In this document: in pieces, positions 34,829-42,084 of the stretch
Layout of the letters: each line of letters opens with the position of its first letter
How positions within the stretch are numbered: the first letter of the stretch is position 1
Source: CAVPCZ01 sp963779225
Lineage (GTDB): Bacteria > Bacteroidota > Ignavibacteria > UBA10030 > UBA6906
Length of the DNA: 64,000 nt
Direction of reading: 5' to 3'
Assembly (NCBI GenBank): GCA_963779225.1
Contig: CAVZWW010000001.1
Location: 930,001 to 994,000, forward strand
Position numbers and translations under genes: made by a program
The notes under the pieces: generated by a model
Database searches by the model: none
Told to the model about the DNA's origin: nothing
What the model saw: the letters and a program-made list of their open reading frames with translations, nothing else

Positions 34829-35779
34829 CTATTCGATTGGAATACGGCTGGCGTTTTTTGTGAGCCAGCTTGCGAATGTCTGCAACGCCGGGTTCAGTGA
34901 CCGGGAGACTTCAACGCTGCGTGCACTCGTGTAGTCGTGTTCGAAGTCGCGCTTGAACTGGAACATGTTGCCCATATCCTCGGCACCCGGAAATCCGAAG
35001 CTCCGGTACACATCGGCGGGGACTTCGTTGTACCGTACTTCACGGCCCAGCGCTTTGGTGAGTGCTGCCGCCATCTGTCCGCCGGTCAGGTGCTCGCCGG
35101 CAACGCCGACCGTCTTTCCGATGAACTCCCGGCCCTTTTTGAATATCCCGTATGCGCACTTGCCGATGTCCTCGGATGAGATCCCCGGCAGCTTCTTGTC
35201 GCCCATGGGATAGGTGAGCGCAAGCTTCCCATCCGGTCCCTTCTGGGGACCCGCGCCGAAGTATATGAGGTTCTCCCAGTAAAATGATGTGAGGAGGAAC
35301 GTCGTCGGCACGCCGAGGTCGGTAAAGACGTGGTTCACTTCACTCTTTGCGTCAAAGTGCGCCACCTTGTATTTCCCCATGAGCGTGGGCATGCGGTTGT
35401 CGGTCAGCGGAATCCACTTGCGGGTATCCTCGAAGGTGGACCAGATAGCGTGTTGCACTCCGGCATCCTTCGCAGCGCGGGCCATGTTCTTCCCCTGGGC
35501 TGTTTCGTTCTCCGGCGAGAAGTCAGTCCAGAAAAACGTAACACAGTAGACGGCGTGTGCGCCTTTGAAAGCCCGCTTCAGACTCTCCACGTCGTTCACA
35601 TCGGCGGCGACAACCTCGGCGCCCAGCTTTGCGAGTTCTTTCGCCTTGTCCGAATTTACGTCTCTCGTAATCGCGCGGGCCGCGAATCCGCCCTGTGGGT
35701 CGTTCAGGATCGCGCGGACGAGACCGCCCCCCTGTGCGCCTGTCGCGCCAACCACTGCAATGATCTTCTTTTCTGCCAT
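34829..35779 (-). CDS. NmrA/HSCARG-like NAD(P)-binding protein
   Basis: 316 residues from the ATG at 35779 with an AAGGAGGAGG ribosome site directly upstream; the frame is open to 35875 but lacks a start signal there. The N-terminal IIAVVGATGAQGGGLVRAI is the Rossmann G-x-x-G-x-x-G motif of atypical short-chain dehydrogenases (residues 11-19), and TRDVNSDKAKELAKLGAEVVAADVND is the second strand with a dinucleotide-recognition position. Later VQHAIWSTFED, HFDAKSEVNHVF and LLTSFYWENL match the NmrA family. Such proteins sense the NADPH/NADP ratio or act as reductases; the catalytic Tyr-x-x-x-Lys is not clear, which favours a sensor or regulatory role. No operon partner. Confidence 0.82.
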   Translation of the reverse strand: MAEKKIIAVVGATGAQGGGLVRAILNDPQGGFAARAITRDVNSDKAKELAKLGAEVVAADVNDVESLKRAFKGAHAVYCVTFFWTDFSPENETAQGKNMARAAKDAGVQHAIWSTFEDTRKWIPLTDNRMPTLMGKYKVAHFDAKSEVNHVFTDLGVPTTFLLTSFYWENLIYFGAGPQKGPDGKLALTYPMGDKKLPGISSEDIGKCAYGIFKKGREFIGKTVGVAGEHLTGGQMAAALTKALGREVRYNEVPADVYRSFGFPGAEDMGNMFQFKRDFEHDYTSARSVEVSRSLNPALQTFASWLTKNASRIPIE

Positions 35780-35926
35780 ACCACCCTCCTCCTTGAACTG
35801 TTTAGCCCTGAATACTACTGTAAGCGTCAGTACGATAACGCCGGAGGGGGTCTGTTTGGTTCCCCCGGGTAACATTTCTACGGGGTGAATGGATGGGGAG
35901 TCAGCTGGGAAACGGGCCAGATTCCA

Positions 35927-37030
35927 TTACTGACGCTTCAGGATCAATTTCAGCACTTTCTCATACGCGTCGGCATAGCGCGTCATCCCCAGGTCCGAAG
36001 GATGTGAACCGTCCACGGTTGCGTCCCCGTCCGACCCGAGCAGTTCGTTCCCCTCGAGATAATACAGATTCTGGACGCCGGAGGCGGTAAGCCGGTCATA
36101 TGCTTCCCGCAGGTTTCTGTGCCGTTCGTTATGTGCCTTCATTCGATCCGGGAGGACCACTGCGTTCGGGAATACCCGGTCTTCCACCAGCAGAATCGGT
36201 GTGGCGGGCCTTGCCCCCCGCAGGAAGCTGACGAACGGTTCGGTTCGCTGTGCGGTCTCCTCCGGCGTGAGGTTGGGGAGGCAATCCAGCACGAAGATCT
36301 CCGCATCAAGCTCGGCCAGCAGTCGAGCCACTTCCATCTCCATTCGCCCATTCCCACTGAAGCCGAGGTTGATCACCGGGATGTTCAGTCGTCGCCCGAG
36401 GATCGCGGGAATTGCCATGCCCGGCCTCGACGCACAGGCGCCGTGCATGATCGATGTGCCATAAAAGACCACCGGCTTCCCGGTGCGTGGTGCAATCGGT
36501 TCAAAGGCCGCGCCGCGGGTGACACCGATTTCGAGCGAATCGAGGCCGTTGTAGAGGGGAAGGTTGAGCTGGTACGTGCGCCGTTCCGGAGTCATCCCCC
36601 GGATGATCGTTGCGAAGACGCGCTGGCCTGTCGGCAGGGCGGTGCCGATCCATCTCCACTGATCCTCTCCCAGGAGAGTATACAGATCCACACCGCTCAC
36701 GCCGGTGGCAGGCATATGCGCCATTTCGAGACGCGACTGGAGGAGAGTATAGCGTACCTGGATTTCGGGGGCGTCGGTGGAAAACCGGCAGCTCATGCCG
36801 GAACTGTGGCGAGAGAGGTCCCACACCTTGTCCCGAACCATGGCTTCGGCTTTTGCAGGCAGACGGTCGTAGAATCGTTTCACGTCAGTCCAGCCGCGAC
36901 CTTCCACGCCCCAGTCTGACACCGTATGCCATGTGATGGAGTCCGGGGATGCCTGAGGAGTTGGTACGCTGGCGGGCTGTGAGCTAGCGACCCGGACTGC
37001 GAATAAAAGGAATGCGATAAGTTTGTGCAT
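35927..37030 (-). CDS. Secreted SGNH/GDSL esterase with GxDLY N-terminal domain
   Basis: 367 residues with a signal peptide ending near VASSQP. N-terminal jelly-roll domain with G-V-D-L-Y (residues 113-117), the motif naming the GxDLY family, then a GDSL-like esterase domain: Y190-GTS193-IMHG (block I, nucleophile S193), NLGFSGNGRM (block II), and D340-GSH343-PSD (block V with D and H). The Asn of block III is likely in the DCLPNLTPEET stretch. These proteins are typically exported carbohydrate esterases. With GH28 nearby, deacetylation or demethylation of pectin-type polysaccharides is plausible but not shown. Confidence 0.87.
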   Translation of the reverse strand: MHKLIAFLLFAVRVASSQPASVPTPQASPDSITWHTVSDWGVEGRGWTDVKRFYDRLPAKAEAMVRDKVWDLSRHSSGMSCRFSTDAPEIQVRYTLLQSRLEMAHMPATGVSGVDLYTLLGEDQWRWIGTALPTGQRVFATIIRGMTPERRTYQLNLPLYNGLDSLEIGVTRGAAFEPIAPRTGKPVVFYGTSIMHGACASRPGMAIPAILGRRLNIPVINLGFSGNGRMEMEVARLLAELDAEIFVLDCLPNLTPEETAQRTEPFVSFLRGARPATPILLVEDRVFPNAVVLPDRMKAHNERHRNLREAYDRLTASGVQNLYYLEGNELLGSDGDATVDGSHPSDLGMTRYADAYEKVLKLILKRQ

Positions 37031-37206
37031 GACGTGGATGCGTCCTTGAATATGGATGGTAGGGGGCGTTCAGGTGAAAGCTGAGGCCGCTGGTTCGCAG
37101 CGCCGGAGGGCCGGGCTGTGAGCTGCATAATGCAACACTTCAAATTAGGTGTTCAGGGTGAAAGAATCAATGCAGACAAGGACCAGCAGCATGGATATGA
37201 TTTCCC

Positions 37207-37235
37207 TTGTAATGGAAGGCAAGCAGCCGTACATT
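37207..37235 (+). promoter_or_regulatory. Candidate promoter for the outer-membrane-like protein
   Basis: TTGTAA, 17 nt, TACATT, 67 nt before the ATG at 37303. Confidence 0.4.
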
Positions 37236-37302
37236 CAGGCTGTGCCGATTGAATGATATGCCCGCATGCTCCAGATCTCAGGAACGCATTACCATCAGTG
37301 AA

Positions 37303-38373
37303 ATGAACTACAGACCCGTATTGCTCGTCAGTGTCCTGCTGACGATATCCTCACCCGCCTCATCCCAGGACCGTCTCTACTATCACAACCTCCCGTATGG
37401 GAGCCAGGCCAACTATAACCCGATCTCGGTGATCCTGAACGGCAGCTACGATATCATCCAGATGGAGAACCGCAGCCGGGAGATCTTCCATCTGCCGTAT
37501 GCGGCGGGAACGAAGAACGTATTCCGGAATCTCGCGAGTCCCTTCTCGATGATTGCGGAATACGGATGGGGGGATTTCATTCGCCGGGAAGTTCTGCCGC
37601 TGAGTTTTAACGTGGAGTCCGGACAGTGGTGGCCGAACTACGAGCTGCACCTGATAGGGGGCGGGATGACCTCCGTGATGATGCGTGAGTGGTACGAGGA
37701 CCATGGTTTCTCCTCACCAATGGTCTGGTCGATTGGCACCATGGCGGTATACCACATGCTGAACGAAATCGTCGAGAACGGGAGTTACAGCGGGAACAAC
37801 GTCGACCCGATCGCGGACATCTACCTGTTTGATATAGGAGGAGTTCTGCTATTCAGTTCGGAGTCTATCAGCCGCTTTTTCAGCGAGGAACTCCACCTCA
37901 CGGATTGGTCGCTGCAGCCTTCAATCGCATTGAACAATGGCACTCTGCAGAACAACGGACAGTACTTTGCGCTGAAGTGGAAATTTCCCTTTTCGGATTC
38001 GTACTCGCTCTTTCACTATTTCGGTCTCCGGGGGCTGTTCGGCGTTTCGAAACGGTTTGAGAACGGGGAATCCCTATCTGTGGGAGCCGGCGTGCGTGCT
38101 GTCAGCCTGAAGCTGCTGGACCCGGACTTCTTTCTTCTGACGACAGAACTGAGGTGGGAGGTGGGATTTTTCTTTGACCGGGACAATTCCCTTCTCGCCT
38201 CTCTTTTCATCGGCGGTGCATACGACAACCCGGTGACGTTGAATATTTACCCCGGGGTGTTGAAATTCGAGAGCTTCTCCCCGGGGGTCTGGGCCCTGTA
38301 CAGCAGGGAATATGGTTTCTCTGTCGGTGTGACCACGGTCTGGGCACCGGGAGTCGCCTGGACAGGTAAATAG
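37303..38373 (+). CDS. Predicted secreted/outer-membrane protein, DUF3943-like
   Basis: 356 residues from the ATG at 37303 (an in-frame start at 37249 lies before the leader). Signal peptide MNYRPVLLVSVLLTISSPASS. The central part (GGGMTSVMMREWYED...YHMLNEIVENGSYSGNNVDPIADIYLFDIGG) resembles DUF3943-type proteins in having paired Glu and a D-P-I-A-D block, but this is a visual match only. The C-terminal half alternates hydrophobic residues in strands of about 10, compatible with a beta-barrel, although it lacks a terminal aromatic residue (ends WTGK). Function unknown. Confidence 0.6.
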   Translation: MNYRPVLLVSVLLTISSPASSQDRLYYHNLPYGSQANYNPISVILNGSYDIIQMENRSREIFHLPYAAGTKNVFRNLASPFSMIAEYGWGDFIRREVLPLSFNVESGQWWPNYELHLIGGGMTSVMMREWYEDHGFSSPMVWSIGTMAVYHMLNEIVENGSYSGNNVDPIADIYLFDIGGVLLFSSESISRFFSEELHLTDWSLQPSIALNNGTLQNNGQYFALKWKFPFSDSYSLFHYFGLRGLFGVSKRFENGESLSVGAGVRAVSLKLLDPDFFLLTTELRWEVGFFFDRDNSLLASLFIGGAYDNPVTLNIYPGVLKFESFSPGVWALYSREYGFSVGVTTVWAPGVAWTGK

Positions 38374-38533
38374 CGCTTCAGGAGTGGCCCCGGAGAAGAG
38401 CCTTCCGGTTGGCGTTCGCGGTGCTTGCGGCAAACCATGATTTCTGTTGAAAATGCGATCATCCATGTCGTTCGGGCATTGGCCCTGCTTGACCCGGACG
38501 GTGAGGCGGTCATCGACACACCCGGGAGGCGGC

Positions 38534-39922
38534 ATGCACAAGAAGGCCTATCTCATTGATATCTGTCTGATCTCCACCCTTGGCGGATTTCTCTTCGGTT
38601 ACGATACCGCGGTCATCTCCGGGACGCTGACTTTTGTGCGAACGCAGTTCCAGATGAACTCGCTGCTGGAGGGGTGGTTTGTCGGATCAGCCCTTCTGGG
38701 ATGTGTTATTGGCGTGGGGTTTGCAGGAATCCTCGCCGATCGGTTCGGTCGCAAACTGACGCTGTTCCTGTCTGCCGTTTTGCTGCTCGTGTCAGCAGTC
38801 GGCTGCATGCTGGCCGGTGATTTGCCGGTCCTGATCCTCTTCCGGCTGGTCGGTGGTCTCGGGGTCGGGGTGGCTTCGATGCTCTCGCCGTTGTACATTG
38901 CCGAAGTCTCCTGGCCGGGAATCCGGGGACGGATGGTATCCTTGTATCAATTCGCCATTACGGTCGGCATTCTTGCTGCGTACTTCGCCAATGCACAGAT
39001 ACTCTCGCTGGGAGAATCGATACAGTTCCAGGAGGGTGGGCTCTGGCAATGGGTGTTATCGACCGAAGTCTGGAGGGGAATGTTCGGGGCCGAAGCCCTT
39101 CCGGGAATCCTCTTTCTGGTGCTTCTCTTCTTCGTGCCTGAAAGCCCGCGATGGCTCATGGTGCGCAAAAGGAAAGGGGAGGCCAGGGATGTTCTCGGGA
39201 GAATTATGAGCGAGGCGGCGGCGGAGAAGGAGATCGGAGAGATCGAGCAGGTGCTTGCACAGGAGTCGACCTCCTGGAGACAACTGCTTGCGCCCGGCAT
39301 CCGCGGCGCCGTGGTGATCGGCATGTCTCTGGCGATTCTCTCTCAGTTCTCGGGGATCAATGCCATCATCTACTACGGCCCTCGTATCTTTGAATCGGCC
39401 GGATTCGGTGTGGGAAAATCATTGAGCGGTCAGGTCATTATCGGTGTGGTCAATGTGCTCTTCACGCTGATCGCCATAGCCACGATCGACCGTCTGGGCC
39501 GAAAGATCCTCCTGATCGCCGGTTGTTTCGGCATGATTGCCTCCCATCTGGCAATCGGAACGGTGTTCTATACCGGACACTCTGACGGACCTCTCCTGAT
39601 GGTTTTCATTCCGCTGTTCATTGCTTTTTTTGCCTTTTCATACGGTCCGGTGATCTGGACCCTCCTCTCGGAGATCTATCCCACTTCGGTACGGGGGCGG
39701 GCGATGTCGATTGCGACAATGACGCTCTGGGTGGGGACCTTCATCATAGGGCAAACCGTTCCGTGGATGCTCGACACGCTGGAGCCATATGGGACGTTCT
39801 GGCTCTTCTCGGTGATGCTGGTTCCCGCCATCTGGATCACGTGGAAGTTCGTTCCGGAGACGAAAGGTCTGATGCTCGAGGAAATCGAGCGATACTGGCT
39901 TTCACGGGGTGAGCGGGGGTAG
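38534..39922 (+). CDS. Sugar porter (MFS) sugar/H+ symporter
   Basis: 462 residues from the ATG at 38534 (GGGAGG upstream); longer frame back to 38447 is not supported. Twelve hydrophobic helices and the sugar-porter signatures: GGFLFGYDTAVISG at the N-terminus, DRFGRK in loop 2-3, PESPRWL after helix 6, DRLGRK in loop 8-9 and PETKG at the end. This is the XylE/AraE/GLUT architecture, an inner-membrane importer of a monosaccharide, commonly xylose, arabinose, galactose or glucose. No sugar-catabolic genes adjoin it except the GH28 and esterase genes 2-6 kb upstream. The substrate cannot be told from sequence by eye. Confidence 0.93.
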   Translation: MHKKAYLIDICLISTLGGFLFGYDTAVISGTLTFVRTQFQMNSLLEGWFVGSALLGCVIGVGFAGILADRFGRKLTLFLSAVLLLVSAVGCMLAGDLPVLILFRLVGGLGVGVASMLSPLYIAEVSWPGIRGRMVSLYQFAITVGILAAYFANAQILSLGESIQFQEGGLWQWVLSTEVWRGMFGAEALPGILFLVLLFFVPESPRWLMVRKRKGEARDVLGRIMSEAAAEKEIGEIEQVLAQESTSWRQLLAPGIRGAVVIGMSLAILSQFSGINAIIYYGPRIFESAGFGVGKSLSGQVIIGVVNVLFTLIAIATIDRLGRKILLIAGCFGMIASHLAIGTVFYTGHSDGPLLMVFIPLFIAFFAFSYGPVIWTLLSEIYPTSVRGRAMSIATMTLWVGTFIIGQTVPWMLDTLEPYGTFWLFSVMLVPAIWITWKFVPETKGLMLEEIERYWLSRGERG

Positions 39923-39996
39923 GAATTCTCAGAACTGGGAAGTTTCTTCCGCGATGTGAGAGTATCAGGGAAGGAGCTGCATAAAACCAATCGCCT

Positions 39997-40024
39997 TTGG
40001 GCGAAACGTTTGGCATACTATATG
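39997..40024 (+). promoter_or_regulatory. Candidate promoter for the arsR-like operon
   Basis: TTGGGC, 16 nt, TATATG, directly before the dyad at 40027. Confidence 0.35.
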
Positions 40025-40026
40025 TA

Positions 40027-40040
40027 TATATGCTCATATA
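40027..40040. promoter_or_regulatory. Inverted-repeat operator, probable ArsR-family site
   Basis: Perfect dyad TATATG-CT-CATATA, in the AT-rich 80 bp before the regulator gene and abutting the putative -10 box; ArsR-family repressors bind short AT-rich dyads of this type. Confidence 0.55.
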
Positions 40041-40073
40041 CTTAACAACTCACAACCTGGCCTCGGAACGCTC

Positions 40074-40391
40074 ATGAAGAAGACCTCTGCTCACCTCAAG
40101 GCCGGGATCCTGGCCGCTCTGGCCGATCCGAACCGGATCAGGGTTCTGGAATATATCCGCCGGGATGTACGCTGCAATTGCGAACTTGCTCCCGCCCTGG
40201 ACCTGGAACAGTCAAATCTCTCGCGCCATCTCAAAATCCTGGTGCAAGCCGGCATTCTCATCTCGTGGAAAGACGGCTTGCGCGTGAACTTCAAGGTCGC
40301 CGATGACCGCGTTTTCAAGATTCTCGAAATAGCAACCGGCATCGCGCGGCAGGAAACCGAAAAGCGCGCGGAAGCGCTCGAAGAAGCATAA
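40074..40391 (+). CDS. ArsR/SmtB-family metalloregulator
   Basis: 105 residues. Winged helix-turn-helix of the ArsR/SmtB family: LADPNRIRVLEYI (helix 1-2), then DVRCNCELAPALDLEQSNLSRHLKILVQAGI, where NLSRHLK is the recognition helix. A Cys-x-Cys pair (C34, C36) sits at the start of the alpha3 region, at the position of the C-x-C of ArsR-type arsenite sensors (ELCVCDL). It probably represses its own operon through the dyad at 40027 until a thiophilic metalloid binds. First gene of an operon with the disulfide protein and the permease (19 nt to the next gene). Confidence 0.88.
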   Translation: MKKTSAHLKAGILAALADPNRIRVLEYIRRDVRCNCELAPALDLEQSNLSRHLKILVQAGILISWKDGLRVNFKVADDRVFKILEIATGIARQETEKRAEALEEA

Positions 40392-40410
40392 CACTCTGGA
40401 GAAAACTATC

Positions 40411-40665
40411 ATGACAATCAAAGTTCTCGGCCCCGGCTGTATGAACTGCAAAACTCTTGAGAAACGCACACAGGAAGCCGTTACGTCTCTCGGTGTCCAT
40501 GCAACGGTGGAAAAGGTGGAAGATATCATGCAGATCGCCGCCTACGGCATCCTCCGGACACCCGGATTGGTGATCGATGAGAAGGTGGTGTGTTCAGGAC
40601 GGGTGCCGACAGTCGAGGCTATCAAAGAACTGATTCTGGGGCAAACAGCACCGGCGACATCGTGA
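40411..40665 (+). CDS. Small redox-active disulfide (thioredoxin-like) protein
   Basis: 84 residues, matching the length of TIGR00412-type redox-active disulfide proteins. Thioredoxin fold starting IKVLGPGCMNCK, with a C10-x-x-C13 pair; the cis-Pro loop is RTPGLVI. Such proteins are regularly found between ArsR-like regulators and ArsP-type permeases, so the role is probably thiol transfer or metalloid handling. Its stop overlaps the GTG start of the permease (GTGA), implying translational coupling. Confidence 0.88.
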   Translation: MTIKVLGPGCMNCKTLEKRTQEAVTSLGVHATVEKVEDIMQIAAYGILRTPGLVIDEKVVCSGRVPTVEAIKELILGQTAPATS

Positions 40666-41678
40666 AAGTCAAACCTCTCTGGCTCGCCGCGCTTCTCCTG
40701 GCGGTCTGGCCGGTTGTGTACGTGTCTCTTCTCCCGGCAGTTGATGGACTGGTGTACGGAGTTCTCAAGCTGGAGCCTGGCACACGCCTGACTTCCGCAC
40801 TCCATTTCTTCCTGTACGAAGCGCCCAAGGTCTTGCTTCTGCTCGCACTCGTCGTGTTCGGGGTGGGCATTGTGCGCTCGTACTTCTCTCCTGAGAAAAC
40901 CCGGAAGATTCTGGAGAACAAGCCCCTCCTCGTGGGCAATGTTCTTGCAAGCACGCTCGGCGTTGTAACGCCTTTTTGTTCTTGTTCGGCCGTTCCGCTC
41001 TTCATTGGATTTGTAGAAGCGGGGATTCCCCTTGGTGTTACCTTTTCCTTCCTCATCGCCGCGCCGCTGATCAACGAAATTGCCATCGTGCTCCTGTTCG
41101 GGCTGTTCGGCTGGAAGGTCACGCTCCTGTACGTCAGTATGGGACTGAGTATTGCCATTCTTTCCGGGTATGTCATCAACAAGCTCAAGGTGGAACGGTA
41201 CGTCGAAGACTGGGTATATGCCATCCGCTCGCAGCCGCTGGATATGCAGGAAGATCAGCCCTCCCTCAAGGACAGGGTGGAATTCGGCTTCAGCCAGGTG
41301 CGGGAGATTGTGTCAAAAGTCTGGATCTACGTTCTCGTGGGCATAGCTGTGGGAGCAGGCATCCACGGCTACGTGCCTGAGAATTTCATGGCAGGTCTCA
41401 TGGGCAGATCAGCATGGTGGGCCGTGCCCGTGTCGGTGTTGATCGGCGTTCCACTCTACTCCAACGCTGCCGGCATTATCCCCATCGTCCATGCGCTGCT
41501 CGAGAAAGGCGCTTCACTGGGCACGACGCTTGCCTTTATGATGTCGGTGATTGGCCTGTCGCTGCCGGAAATAATCATTCTCAGGAAGGTCCTGAAGCTT
41601 CCGCTCATCTTCATCTTCGTGGGTGTTGTGGCCACGGGAATCCTGCTCGTGGGTTACCTCTTCAATGCGATTCTGTGA
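40662..41678 (+). CDS. ArsP/YraQ-family (DUF318) permease
   Basis: 338 residues starting at GTG 40662, overlapping the upstream stop by 4 nt. It has about nine to ten hydrophobic helices and the family signature FCSCSAVPLFIGFVEAGIPLG, in which Cys residues (C-S-C-S) lie in a membrane-embedded motif, followed by FLIAAPLINEIA. Homologues include ArsP, an exporter of trivalent organoarsenicals, and uncharacterised YraQ permeases. With the ArsR-type regulator and disulfide protein this makes a thiophilic-metalloid response operon; substrate unproven. Confidence 0.85.
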   Translation: MKVKPLWLAALLLAVWPVVYVSLLPAVDGLVYGVLKLEPGTRLTSALHFFLYEAPKVLLLLALVVFGVGIVRSYFSPEKTRKILENKPLLVGNVLASTLGVVTPFCSCSAVPLFIGFVEAGIPLGVTFSFLIAAPLINEIAIVLLFGLFGWKVTLLYVSMGLSIAILSGYVINKLKVERYVEDWVYAIRSQPLDMQEDQPSLKDRVEFGFSQVREIVSKVWIYVLVGIAVGAGIHGYVPENFMAGLMGRSAWWAVPVSVLIGVPLYSNAAGIIPIVHALLEKGASLGTTLAFMMSVIGLSLPEIIILRKVLKLPLIFIFVGVVATGILLVGYLFNAIL

Positions 41679-41695
41679 CGCTGACCGACGGTGCC

Positions 41696-41794
41696 ATGAT
41701 GACAACAGTCAAAGTGCTCGGGGCGGAATCGTCCCTCGAAGGTCGTTTGCCCGGGGATGGAAGGGGGCACTCCAGCCAGACCTCATTTTTGTGA
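41696..41794 (+). pseudogene. Truncated thioredoxin-like start after the permease gene
   Basis: A 32-residue frame opens MMTTVKVLGAESS, which copies the N-terminal strand of the disulfide protein (MTIKVLGPGC) but the CxxC is lost and the frame ends at 41794. It begins 17 nt after the permease stop. Reads as a decayed second disulfide-protein gene. Confidence 0.5.
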
Positions 41795-41828
41795 GCGGGC
41801 TGGGCCTGCGCACCGGAAGCGACTGGGG

Positions 41829-41857
41829 TTGACATTAGTGATGTCGAAAGTTACATT
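41829..41857 (+). promoter_or_regulatory. Strong promoter for the clan-CD-like lipoprotein
   Basis: TTGACA, 17 nt, TACATT; the leader to the ATG at 42085 is about 230 nt and shows no recognised structure. Confidence 0.6.
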
Positions 41858-42084
41858 GAAATTGACAGCTCATTCGCGTAGTTGCTGCGGAGCCGAAATG
41901 CCCGCCCTTTGACGGCCATCCAGTCTCCCGGCGCTCCGCAAGGAGCTCGATCTTACCAACAAATCCCATAGCATCCTATCTGCGCTCGTGCACCCTCCCG
42001 GGAGAAGACTGAGATGGTGGGCCTCTCCCGTAAGTGTCTCGTGGATGCCGGCGCGTTTGTCCAACCTCAAGCTGGAGGCCTATC

